Origin: Iris pallida
Lineage: Eukaryota > Streptophyta > Magnoliopsida > Asparagales > Iridaceae
Direction: 5' to 3'
Length of the DNA stretch: 64,000 nucleotides
NCBI GenBank assembly: GCA_029216955.1
Contig: JANAVB010044018.1
Span: 2,823,359-2,887,358, forward strand
Of the stretch, positions 1-7,603 are shown piece by piece. The position numbers and the translations under genes are program-made. How positions within the stretch are numbered: the stretch's first letter is position 1; each line of letters opens with the position of its first letter. The notes under the pieces were generated by a model. That model was given only the letters and a program-made list of their open reading frames with translations. It was not told the origin of the DNA and ran no database searches.

Positions 1-893
1 AGACGATCACTTTATCCCTTGGACTATGCGAAGAAGAAAAGCTCTTAAAATTTTGACAGTAGATAACTATGTATCCGTACAATAAATGAGAAAAAGAACT
101 CTATTTATAGAGTCAAAAATAATAACTGAAAAGATAACTGTCTTCACAGCCTGTGCTTAGTTGAAAATCACGCAGGATTTAACATACGCAAGGTTGTGAG
201 CAGTTACTGGACGTGGCCTGTAACTGTTGGACACATGGCAATCATGCATGAGTCGTGTACAAGTTACAGGACACGCAGGCGAGAGATCAGTGGCATGGCT
301 GCCACGTACTCCAATTTGATGAAATCCACACAGACTTGTTGAAGACGAAATCCACGCAGACTCGGGGTAGAAAGCTTCAAAATCCATGCAAACTTGGGAC
401 AAGAAGCTTCAGAATCCACGCAGACTTGGTGAAGAAAACTTCAGAATCCACGCAGACTTTGATGAAGAAAACTTCAGAATCCACGCAAACTTGAGGAAGA
501 AAACTTCAGAATACACGCAGATTTGGGATAGAACTGCCAGCTGTCTTGATTCAGCGTGTCTCGACTGACACAAAATCTATGGTAGTGATTGCTTTTGTCA
601 GTCACATTAAATGACAAGAAGCTCTTTTGGTACGCCAACTTGACGAAGGTTGAGTCTTGCTGAAGAAGATTTCGAAAATCATGCAATAGACGGCTGTGAT
701 CTCTCGAATTCTGTGTATACGTGGCATACGAAGAGACATTCTTCGACTGTTGTGCTGTCAGTCATAATTACTCTCTGATAAATGATGAGCTGTCTCCCCA
801 GCGTGATTTGTAAATATTGTCTGGATCAACTGAGCGTGACTTTTGACTCTGTCCTGATCAACTCAGTGTGACTGTCATTTTTAAAGGCCTACA
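1..893 (-). repeat. Element A 3' LTR (truncated by the window edge)
   Basis: This copy is collinear with 12452-13344. On the minus strand it begins TGTAGGCC at 893. A minus-strand TATA box (CTATAAATAG) lies at 101-110, so U3 is about 780 bp long and R plus U5 is short. A tandem array of units of about 33-36 bp, each with a CACGCA core, occupies about 319-527 in U3. Confidence 0.92.
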
Positions 894-908
894 AGACCCC
901 CTTCAAAG
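894..908 (-). other. Polypurine tract of element A
   Basis: On the minus strand the sequence reads CTTTGAAGGGGGTCT and abuts the TGTAGG start of the 3' LTR. The same tract precedes the LTR of element D on the plus strand (19490-19504), and a near copy precedes that of J (42209-42220). Confidence 0.88.
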
Positions 909-1136
909 TTTTCGAAAAATTAAAAAGACTTCAAAATTTTCGAAATACTTTGAAAATAAGATGGTAAAATAAAATCAGTCACGCTATGATGACTTTAAAT
1001 TTTTCGAAAGTCGGAAAGACTTCAAAGTTCTTTGAGAATATCCAAATGAACTTATTAAATGTCATGATGACTCTTCATTTTTCGAGACTGATTACATCCA
1101 GTTTATGGTGGAATATGAACCGCCGGCGAGCTCTGT

Positions 1137-1144
1137 TATATAAA
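1137..1144 (+). promoter_or_regulatory. TATA box of antisense gene aORF-c
   Basis: TATATAAA lies 39 bp before the ATG at 1183, on the strand opposite to gag-pol. It would give a very short leader. Confidence 0.6.
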
Positions 1145-1182
1145 CAGGGAGAGGATTCATTTAATCTTCATCTTACGTCAAC

Positions 1183-1470
1183 ATGACACCAAAAGAGAAA
1201 GCTGAGGAAGAAGCACGCAAGTTAGGCTTTTGTTCCCATGGTGACCCCACTTTTGGGGGTAAAGAGCCAGAGCCCCTTGTCTTCGAACTCAAAGATGATC
1301 CCTTGCAACTAGCCAAGAATTTCTTGAGCTATTTTGGCTTAGATGGCTCGTTCTCTTCTGATGGGCGCAGCCTCATAGAGCAGCGTGAAATGTTGAAGGC
1401 TCTGTTACACCGTATGGGGGTCAAAAGCGTAGAAGAACTAGGCATTAAGCTCAGTCGCTCTGGAAAATAG
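1183..1470 (+). CDS. aORF-c: antisense small protein of element A, unknown function
   Basis: This 95-residue frame runs opposite to gag-pol, between pol and the 3' LTR. The ATG at 1183 is chosen because a TATA box stands 39 bp upstream and the protein starts at once with a charged segment (MTPKEKAEEEARKLG). The middle is acidic and hydrophobic (about residues 30-55), followed by a predicted helix around residues 60-85 (EMLKALLHRMGVKSVEEL) and a basic end. There is no signal peptide or membrane segment. I recognise no domain. Antisense ORFs at this position are known in Tat-lineage elements such as Grande and Retand, but their function is unsettled. Its C-terminal half loosely resembles the ends of aORF-a and aORF-b. 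The intact frame and its own promoter argue that it is a real gene, but expression is untested. Confidence 0.6.
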   Translation: MTPKEKAEEEARKLGFCSHGDPTFGGKEPEPLVFELKDDPLQLAKNFLSYFGLDGSFSSDGRSLIEQREMLKALLHRMGVKSVEELGIKLSRSGK

Positions 1471-1717
1471 AGCGTGTCTTTTGTGCTTTTGTTGCACTCT
1501 TTTTGTTTTGTCTTTTGTAAGGCCATCAGTGCCTGTCTTGAAGAATGAAGTACAACTTCTGTGTTTAATCTGCGTGCATTAATGAAGAATATTAATTAGC
1601 ACCCTTTGACTATTTCCAATGTTGCTCTGTCTTCCAAAGCACACGTAACACTCATTCCACGGTTTACGAGCGCTATTTATGCGGATCTTTTCCAAGAATA
1701 GACTTGTACTTTGCCCT
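1471..1717. other. Spacer between antisense genes c and b
   Basis: This is non-coding sequence of element A that probably holds the 3' end of aORF-c (T-rich with TTTTGT tracts at 1478-1520) and the upstream region of aORF-b. I see no other structure in it. Confidence 0.4.
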
Positions 1718-1818
1718 TTAAATAGATAGAAGAGTTTCACAGATACTCATCTCCCATTCCTCTTCTTCTTCTCTGAGAATGAAATTTTTGGGAGATTTCA
1801 CTCTCAAACAGGAAAGCA
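1718..1818 (+). promoter_or_regulatory. Promoter and pyrimidine-rich leader of spliced antisense gene aORF-b
   Basis: A TATA-like TTTAAATAGA at 1718-1727 is followed about 35 bp later by a CT-rich stretch (1750-1775), a typical plant leader. An upstream ATG at 1779 opens a 16-codon frame that closes at 1827-1829, overlapping the main ATG at 1819, so translation of aORF-b could be attenuated. Confidence 0.5.
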
Positions 1819-2134
1819 ATGTTTTCTAATGTTCGACTTCTGCGCACTGTATCAAACATGAGTTTGCCAATCCTTAGCACCAAACTTGAAGGTAAGTCAG
1901 TGTAATACGTGTATTATTTTTGCTGTTGAAGATAGGCTTTCTGTTTCTTGTTTCTAATTTGAACAATACACGCCTGTTTCTGTTTGATAAATGCACACTG
2001 AATGATTTCTGTTGATACTTTCTGCAGAAACTTGGCTGAAAATTTTCTTCAGAACTGGCATTGGGGATGTGGATGTTGTGGAGAATATCCTGCTGACATC
2101 TACATCAGGGAGCTCATACGCTTTTGATGCGTAA
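1819..2134 (+). CDS. aORF-b: spliced antisense small protein of element A, unknown function
   Basis: This is a two-exon gene. Exon 1 is 1819-1891 (24 codons plus 1 base) and exon 2 is 2028-2134 (2 bases plus 34 codons and TAA). The intron begins GTAAGTCAG and ends TTTCTGCAG. Joining at these sites keeps one open frame of about 59 residues, whereas either exon alone runs into intron stops or lacks a start. The product has an N-terminal hydrophobic-basic stretch (MFSNVRLLRTVSNM), a middle WLKIFFRTG segment, and an end VVENILLTSTSG that resembles VLDSLLITSS of aORF-a. No known domain is recognised. A spliceable gene can only be this strand, which makes it an independent antisense transcription unit rather than a chance frame. 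A cDNA has not been seen, so the exon boundaries are an inference from consensus and phase. Confidence 0.6.
1892..2027 (+). other. Predicted 136-bp GT-AG intron in aORF-b
   Basis: The donor is G|GTAAGTCAG and the acceptor TTTCTGCAG|A. The body is T-rich (AT-rich, as in plant introns), with branch-like CTGAAT at 1998-2003 and TTGATAC at 2012-2018. The intron interrupts a codon after its first base. Confidence 0.62.
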
Positions 2135-3019
2135 ATCAGACAACTCAGAACTCTTCGTGGGATAGAAGGGTCTTCCTCAGATGGTAGGAAGAGCCTTTAT
2201 ACATGAGAGTTGGATGGTGGAGTCAACTCTACCCCGAGAAATCGGGTAGTAGAGTTCCTTTCACGGGAGAACTAGGAATTGTATCCCAAGGTTTGGATAC
2301 ATTCCTGTCTTCCTTGAGAGGTTACCCCCAATCCACCAGTTGTATTGGCAGCACCACGACTTCGGGCTGCCATACTCTGTGGTTCTCCTCTCGCCTGAGA
2401 GAGAAGACCAGAGTTTGATTCCTGCTGATCTGGTCGTGACTGGGACCCAGACAGTCAGGAACTGCCACCAACAACGAACCTGACGGAGAAGGTCCGACGG
2501 AGAAGATCCAAAGAAGAAGATAGATCTCTATTAGGTTATTGTTGTGGTGTAGAATGAAAATCCAAGATTTGTAATAGATTTCCATTATGATTTGTAAGAA
2601 AGTCTAAGAAAATGTAATAGACTTTTTGTGGTGAAATGAGAATGGAAATGATAATTCTTCTATGCTCAAAGATTTGTATTTGTGGATGAATTGTGGACAT
2701 GATAGATAATGAAATCTTCTTTTCTGTTTTAGAGTATATGATATTATCAGAGGTATTATGGACGTGATAATATGTAGGAACTCAAAAGAAAATAGATTAA
2801 TTTCTATGCAGAGGTCAAAAATGACAAATGAGCAAGTAGATTCGGAATTGATTCAGAGGTTATGAAAACATGATCAATAACGAATCCCCACTTTAATAAA
2901 TTGATAGAAGATCATGAACGGACGAATAAATGAACGGATGAATCGTCGGATGAACGCAATTAATGGATGGATGAACCGTCGGATGAACGTGACGTTTCAT
3001 TATTTATAGAACTTCTGCC
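2135..3019. other. Spacer of element A between aORF-b and aORF-a
   Basis: This is mostly non-coding. The part just after the aORF-b stop may be its 3' UTR. From about 2915 to 2995 a short imperfect repeat of GGATGAACG / GGATGAATCG units stands just upstream of the aORF-a TATA box and might be regulatory. A 71-codon frame at 2203-2418 has no promoter or domain and is not called. Confidence 0.4.
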
Positions 3020-3027
3020 TATAAATA
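3020..3027 (+). promoter_or_regulatory. TATA box of antisense gene aORF-a
   Basis: TATAAATA lies 49 bp before the ATG at 3076 and 10-100 bp downstream of the small GGATGAACG repeats. Confidence 0.6.
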
Positions 3028-3075
3028 TAGCAGAAATTTGACAAGAACGAACACTTCTTCTTTCAAACATAAAAA

Positions 3076-3372
3076 ATGTCGTCTGAAGAAGCATTCAAGA
3101 AAACTGGAATTGCCTCAAAAGTTCAGAAAGGCACTGAAGAACACCCTGCTGATCCAGTTCAATCGAAGAAGACGGAAGCAGGCGAAGGTTCGTCTGCACC
3201 CAAGCCACCAAGAGACATTCTGGATTTCTTGCTCGAACCAGGAAAGACTGAAGAAGAAGAAGCCATGAGGATGGCCGTTTGCAAGTTCCTCGTGGGTTCT
3301 AGCAAGGAGGTTCTCGACTCTTTGCTGATCACGTCTTCGAGAAGGACGACAGTGGCCCACATCCAAATGTAG
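3076..3372 (+). CDS. aORF-a: antisense small acidic protein of element A, unknown function
   Basis: This 98-residue frame lies opposite to gag-pol and ends 113 bp beyond the pol stop, so the two are convergent. The start at 3076 has an A-rich context (AAAAAATGTC) and a TATA box 49 bp upstream. A Lys/Glu-rich, proline-containing N-terminal half (about residues 1-45, probably disordered) leads to PRDILDFLLEP, an acidic run (KTEEEEA) and a helix-prone segment with KFLVGSSKEVLDSLL (about residues 68-82). AATAAA-like A-rich sequence at 3421-3437 could be its polyadenylation region. No known domain is recognised. It may be a distant paralogue of aORF-b and aORF-c through the C-terminal helix. The overlapping frame at 3038-3268 is a shadow. 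Confidence 0.6.
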   Translation: MSSEEAFKKTGIASKVQKGTEEHPADPVQSKKTEAGEGSSAPKPPRDILDFLLEPGKTEEEEAMRMAVCKFLVGSSKEVLDSLLITSSRRTTVAHIQM

Positions 3373-3484
3373 AAAAGGATGATAGTGATCTTCTCTAATA
3401 TCATGTATCATCATTCATGATAAAAATAAAATAAAAATTTTATTTCTAAACATGAAACTGTCTGATGATTACAAGCATTTACAT

Positions 3485-6400
3485 TTATACATAGTACTTT
3501 TTAAGGAATTTGCCATTAATAGGCATCAAAACTTTTCGACCATCCAATTCTGAGAGTTGATAAGCTCCATTTGAGAAAACTTTGCTCACAATATAGGGTC
3601 CTTCCCACTTTGCGTCAAATTTGCCCTTGCTCATATGAGTCATAGTCATAGGACGTCTGACAGTTAGAACAAGTTCTCCTTTTTGATACGCCCGAATTCT
3701 GACTTTCTTATTAAAAGCTCTTGAAATTCTAGCTTGATAGAATTCAATATTCTGTTGAGCAGATAATCGCTTTTCATCCAGAGCTTCTAATTCTTGAAGT
3801 TGAAGACGATCATTATTTTCTGCAGTGAGTTCATTAGCGATTGCTATCCTTAAAGAAGGAATTTGAATCTCTAATGGAAGAACAGCTTCGCAAACATACA
3901 CCAGAGAGAAGGGTGTACATTTAGTAGCATTACGAACTGTAGTGCGATAAGCCCACAAACATTCACCGAGCTTCTCACTCCAATTACGTTTGTTAGTAGA
4001 GACAAACTTCTTTAGGAGTTTGATGACGGTCTTGTTGAAAGCTTCTGCTAATCCGTTAGCTGCCGGATTATATGCGGTAGAAGCCACATTGTTGATCCGG
4101 TGATCGTCACAGAATCGAGTAAACTTCTGACTGACGAACTGTGGTCCGTTATCATGAATAATACGTCGAGGAACACCAAATCTGTAGATGACGTGGTGCT
4201 TAATAAAGCAAATGACATTGGACGTCTTAACTTCAGACAAAGGAATGGCTTCGACCCATTTGGAGAAGTAATCGGTTATTGCAAGAATAAACCGATGACC
4301 CTTGGATGACGGCGGATTGATCGGACCAATAATGTCCATGCCCCAAGCTTCGAAGGGCCATGGTGCTGCCGTCGGATGTAGAAATTTCGAAGGTTGATGA
4401 ATAACATCTGTATAGATTTGACAAGCTTTACACTTCTTTGCATATTCGATGGCGTCTGATACCATAGTAGGCCAATAATAACCTATACGTCGAATACGGT
4501 CTTGAAGTTTTGGTCCAGGCTGATGTGCTCCACAAATTCCATCATGTGCTTCACGAATAATTTGTTGAGCCTCGTCACCGGCAACACATCGGAGAAGTAA
4601 ACCATCATAAGCTCGACGATATAAGGTCTTTGTTGTATGATTATAATAGAATCGGAATGATCGTCGTCTGATAGATGCTGCTTCACTCGGATCATCCGGA
4701 AGAATATCATACAATACAAAATCTAATAAAGGAAGTCTCCAATCCGTATCCGTATTTTGATTCTCGGCCGAATGACTGAAGATGGATTCCATGCTGGAAT
4801 CAGATGAAGATGATGAAGATTTACGACTAAATCCAAATCCTCTTGTTGTGTTGACGTCATGAGATGTTGATTCTTCAGTGTCAACTGGAAGTCCTAGGGT
4901 CAGGTTATTTTCAAGATGAAATAATTCTCGATTGCGAACAAGAATTATTTGTTGTCGTCTAATTGGGATAGCCAACACCGCTGCAAGATTAGCTAGAGCA
5001 TCAGCTTCTGTGTTACATGCTCGTCTAACATGTTCAATGAAGAATTCTTCAAATGAAGAAGCCATAATTATAGCTGATCTATGATAAGGAACCAGATCTT
5101 GATGGCGGACTTCATAAGTACCCTTTATCTGATTGACAATGAGTTTAGAGTCTCCGTACGCCTCCAAATGTTGAATATTTAGATGTTTAGCGAGTTGAAG
5201 ACCAATGAGTAATGCATTGTACTCAGCTACATTGTTTGAACACGGCTGATCGAGAGAATAAGCTCTTTGGATAGCAAGACCTTCTGGCGATACAAGAACG
5301 ATTCCAACTCCAGCGACAATATCACCATTAGGACCTATCCTTAAAGCTCCATCAAAGAATAGACGCCAAGTAGGATCTTCTTCAGCAATTTGGTTTGAAT
5401 CTAGGACTTCATCTGGAATTTCGTCATAGAGTTTTGAATCTTCTGGAATTGAATGAGCAGCCAGAAAATCAGCTAAAGCTTGTCCTTTGACTGACTTCTG
5501 AGGAATATAATGCATGTCGTACTGAGCAAGTAGGATTCCCCAGTTAGCTAATCGAGAATTCAAAACACTGGGTTTCTTCATCATGATCTGTATAGGATTG
5601 ATCCTAGAGATGACATGAATAGTCTGGCCAATGATATAATATCGTGTCTTTTGAACAGCGAACATCAAGGCTAGACATTCTTTTTCGACCGGTGAATATC
5701 GAGGTTCAGCTCCGGTCATAGTACGACTGAGATAGTAGATGGTTTGTTCATGACCATTTTGATTCTTTTGAGCGAGTAATGCACCTAATGAATGACTCAT
5801 TGCTCGAGTATATAGGAGAAATGGAATTCCTGAAACGGGAGGTACCAATACTGGAGGGCTCATCAGATATTGTTTTATATCATCGAATGCTTTCTGACAT
5901 TCATCATTCCAGACAAAAGAAACACCTTTCTTCATAAGTTTGTTGAATGGTCTGCAGCGTCCTGATAAATTAGAGATAAATCTCCTGATATAAGCGATCC
6001 TTCCTTGAAATCCTCGTAGCTCTTTTAAGGTGCGTGGAGGACGCATCTCTTGGATGGCTTTGATCTTCTCGGGATCCACGTGTATACCTTTAGAGGTAAT
6101 GACGAAGCCGAGAAATTTACCACTAGAGACGCCTAAGAAGGACTTAGTGGGGTTCATCTTTAATTGATGCTTACGTATTAGATCAAATATAGTCTTCAAA
6201 TCTTGGATATGATCCTCCTTTTGTCGACTTTTGACTGCAATATCATCAACATAGCATTCGACTGTTTTCCGTAAATGTTCACGGAATATAGTGCTCATAG
6301 CTCGTTGATAAGTTGCTCCTGCATTCTTGAGACCGAATGGCATAACTGTATAACAGTATGTACCGATCGGCGTTCTGAAAGAAGTGTGCTTCTCGTCATC

Positions 6401-7588
6401 TGGAAACATTTTAATCTGATTGTATCCAGAATACCCGTCCATGAATGACATCCGCTCAAATCCACATGTATTATCAATCATGACATCAGTGATTGGTAGA
6501 GGGAATTCGTCTTTAGGGCATGCGGCATTGAGATCGCGGAAGTCTATGCATACTCTGATCTTGCCAGTCTTTTTAAGGACAGGAACTATGTTAGCCACCC
6601 AATCGGGATGTTGTTCCTCTCTAATAAACCCGGAGGTTATGAGTTTATTGAATTCAACTTCAATTGCATCCATAATATCTGGACGAAATCGTCGCTGTTG
6701 TTGTTTGACCGGTTTAGCATTCGGCAAGATATTGAGCTTATGAGTTACAATTTGTGGATCAAGTCCTGGCATATCTTCATAACTCCAAGAGAAGACGTCG
6801 ATGTAGTCACGAATGAGTTTGATCATGTCTTGCTTATCAGGTTCAGAAAGACTTTCACTAATGAATATTGGTTTGGGAGATCCCTCTTCACGAACATCTA
6901 TTTGAACAAGTTTGTCTTCAGTCGGAGGTTCTTTTTGCTCGAAACGGAACTCCCATTGATTATCTAATCTTTGGGCCCATTGTTCCAATTCAGGTGAGAT
7001 TTCAAACTCTTCTTCGTCTTCATCACTTTCTTCAGAATGGTCAATGGAAACCATATTGGAAGACAGAATGTTGCAGTAGAAGTCCCCGATACTTGTATCG
7101 GAATCCCAAGAAGTGGTACTAGAAGAATCAGATCTCTTATCTTCGTCAGACTCGGGATCTTCATGGATAATATTGATAAAAGGAGTAGGAGCTATATAGC
7201 CCAGTCCGTATTTTGTCCTTCCATATTTCAGAGGAGGAATACGAACATGCATTTTTCTTCCCTTTCCACTATTGAGGCCAGTCCTGAAGTCATAGCCCAT
7301 ATTTTTGATGATGTCTTTAGATTGCTGACTATAACGACGTAGTTGTAATCTTCCAGTGTCATCATTTTTGTCTTCATCTTCTAAATCAGAAGGACTTTGG
7401 GGCCCTTTATAGAAGAATATTGGAATGTCTCCTGGCTTTCTGCTGGGAACTAAAAAGTATGAAGATTGTACAGGTTCTATGGATACATCTGTATGAACAG
7501 TCTGTACAACCCCTATGGTTATTGCGTTCAAGTCATCTAACAAATGTAAATAACTATGAACATAATTACACACATCAGCATACTGCAA
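3485..7588 (-). CDS. pol: Pol polyprotein of element A (RT, RNase H, second RNase H, integrase)
   Basis: This 1367-codon frame is uninterrupted. In order: an N-terminal linker (about residues 1-270); reverse transcriptase (about 275-530) with the catalytic YVDD at about residue 444 (CYVDDI) and MPFGLKNAGATYQRAM upstream; gypsy RNase H (about 560-660), in which the usual first Asp is replaced by LLYTRAM; a second, archaeal-type RNase H (about 735-870) with FFDGA, NNVAEYNALL and YGDSKLIV; and integrase with an HHCC finger (about 1010-1060), then GMDIIGP, IIHDNGPQF and GLAEAF carrying the D, D and E near 1083, 1143 and 1178. There is no chromodomain. The second RNase H is the hallmark of the Tat lineage, and the damaged first copy fits the idea that it takes over catalysis. 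The pol frame is the same as gag, after a single TAA, so readthrough or splicing is needed unless the ATG at 7588 is used. Confidence 0.93.
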   Translation of the reverse strand: MQYADVCNYVHSYLHLLDDLNAITIGVVQTVHTDVSIEPVQSSYFLVPSRKPGDIPIFFYKGPQSPSDLEDEDKNDDTGRLQLRRYSQQSKDIIKNMGYDFRTGLNSGKGRKMHVRIPPLKYGRTKYGLGYIAPTPFINIIHEDPESDEDKRSDSSSTTSWDSDTSIGDFYCNILSSNMVSIDHSEESDEDEEEFEISPELEQWAQRLDNQWEFRFEQKEPPTEDKLVQIDVREEGSPKPIFISESLSEPDKQDMIKLIRDYIDVFSWSYEDMPGLDPQIVTHKLNILPNAKPVKQQQRRFRPDIMDAIEVEFNKLITSGFIREEQHPDWVANIVPVLKKTGKIRVCIDFRDLNAACPKDEFPLPITDVMIDNTCGFERMSFMDGYSGYNQIKMFPDDEKHTSFRTPIGTYCYTVMPFGLKNAGATYQRAMSTIFREHLRKTVECYVDDIAVKSRQKEDHIQDLKTIFDLIRKHQLKMNPTKSFLGVSSGKFLGFVITSKGIHVDPEKIKAIQEMRPPRTLKELRGFQGRIAYIRRFISNLSGRCRPFNKLMKKGVSFVWNDECQKAFDDIKQYLMSPPVLVPPVSGIPFLLYTRAMSHSLGALLAQKNQNGHEQTIYYLSRTMTGAEPRYSPVEKECLALMFAVQKTRYYIIGQTIHVISRINPIQIMMKKPSVLNSRLANWGILLAQYDMHYIPQKSVKGQALADFLAAHSIPEDSKLYDEIPDEVLDSNQIAEEDPTWRLFFDGALRIGPNGDIVAGVGIVLVSPEGLAIQRAYSLDQPCSNNVAEYNALLIGLQLAKHLNIQHLEAYGDSKLIVNQIKGTYEVRHQDLVPYHRSAIIMASSFEEFFIEHVRRACNTEADALANLAAVLAIPIRRQQIILVRNRELFHLENNLTLGLPVDTEESTSHDVNTTRGFGFSRKSSSSSSDSSMESIFSHSAENQNTDTDWRLPLLDFVLYDILPDDPSEAASIRRRSFRFYYNHTTKTLYRRAYDGLLLRCVAGDEAQQIIREAHDGICGAHQPGPKLQDRIRRIGYYWPTMVSDAIEYAKKCKACQIYTDVIHQPSKFLHPTAAPWPFEAWGMDIIGPINPPSSKGHRFILAITDYFSKWVEAIPLSEVKTSNVICFIKHHVIYRFGVPRRIIHDNGPQFVSQKFTRFCDDHRINNVASTAYNPAANGLAEAFNKTVIKLLKKFVSTNKRNWSEKLGECLWAYRTTVRNATKCTPFSLVYVCEAVLPLEIQIPSLRIAIANELTAENNDRLQLQELEALDEKRLSAQQNIEFYQARISRAFNKKVRIRAYQKGELVLTVRRPMTMTHMSKGKFDAKWEGPYIVSKVFSNGAYQLSELDGRKVLMPINGKFLKKYYV

Positions 7589-7603
7589 AGATGAAGACTT
7601 TTA
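7589..7603 (-). promoter_or_regulatory. Gag/pol junction: in-frame TAA followed by an acceptor-like TTTGCAG
   Basis: On the minus strand gag ends AAT TAA, and the same frame continues through pyrimidine-rich sequence to TTTGCAG at about 7594-7588 and into pol. The layout allows stop-codon readthrough, reinitiation at the ATG at 7588, or removal of the stop by splicing as reported for Ogre elements. No donor was identified with confidence. Confidence 0.45.

Noticed and set aside
2203..2418. 71-codon plus-strand frame in element A
   Set aside because: It has no promoter-like element, no domain and no relation to the neighbouring antisense genes; it may be the 3' UTR of aORF-b.
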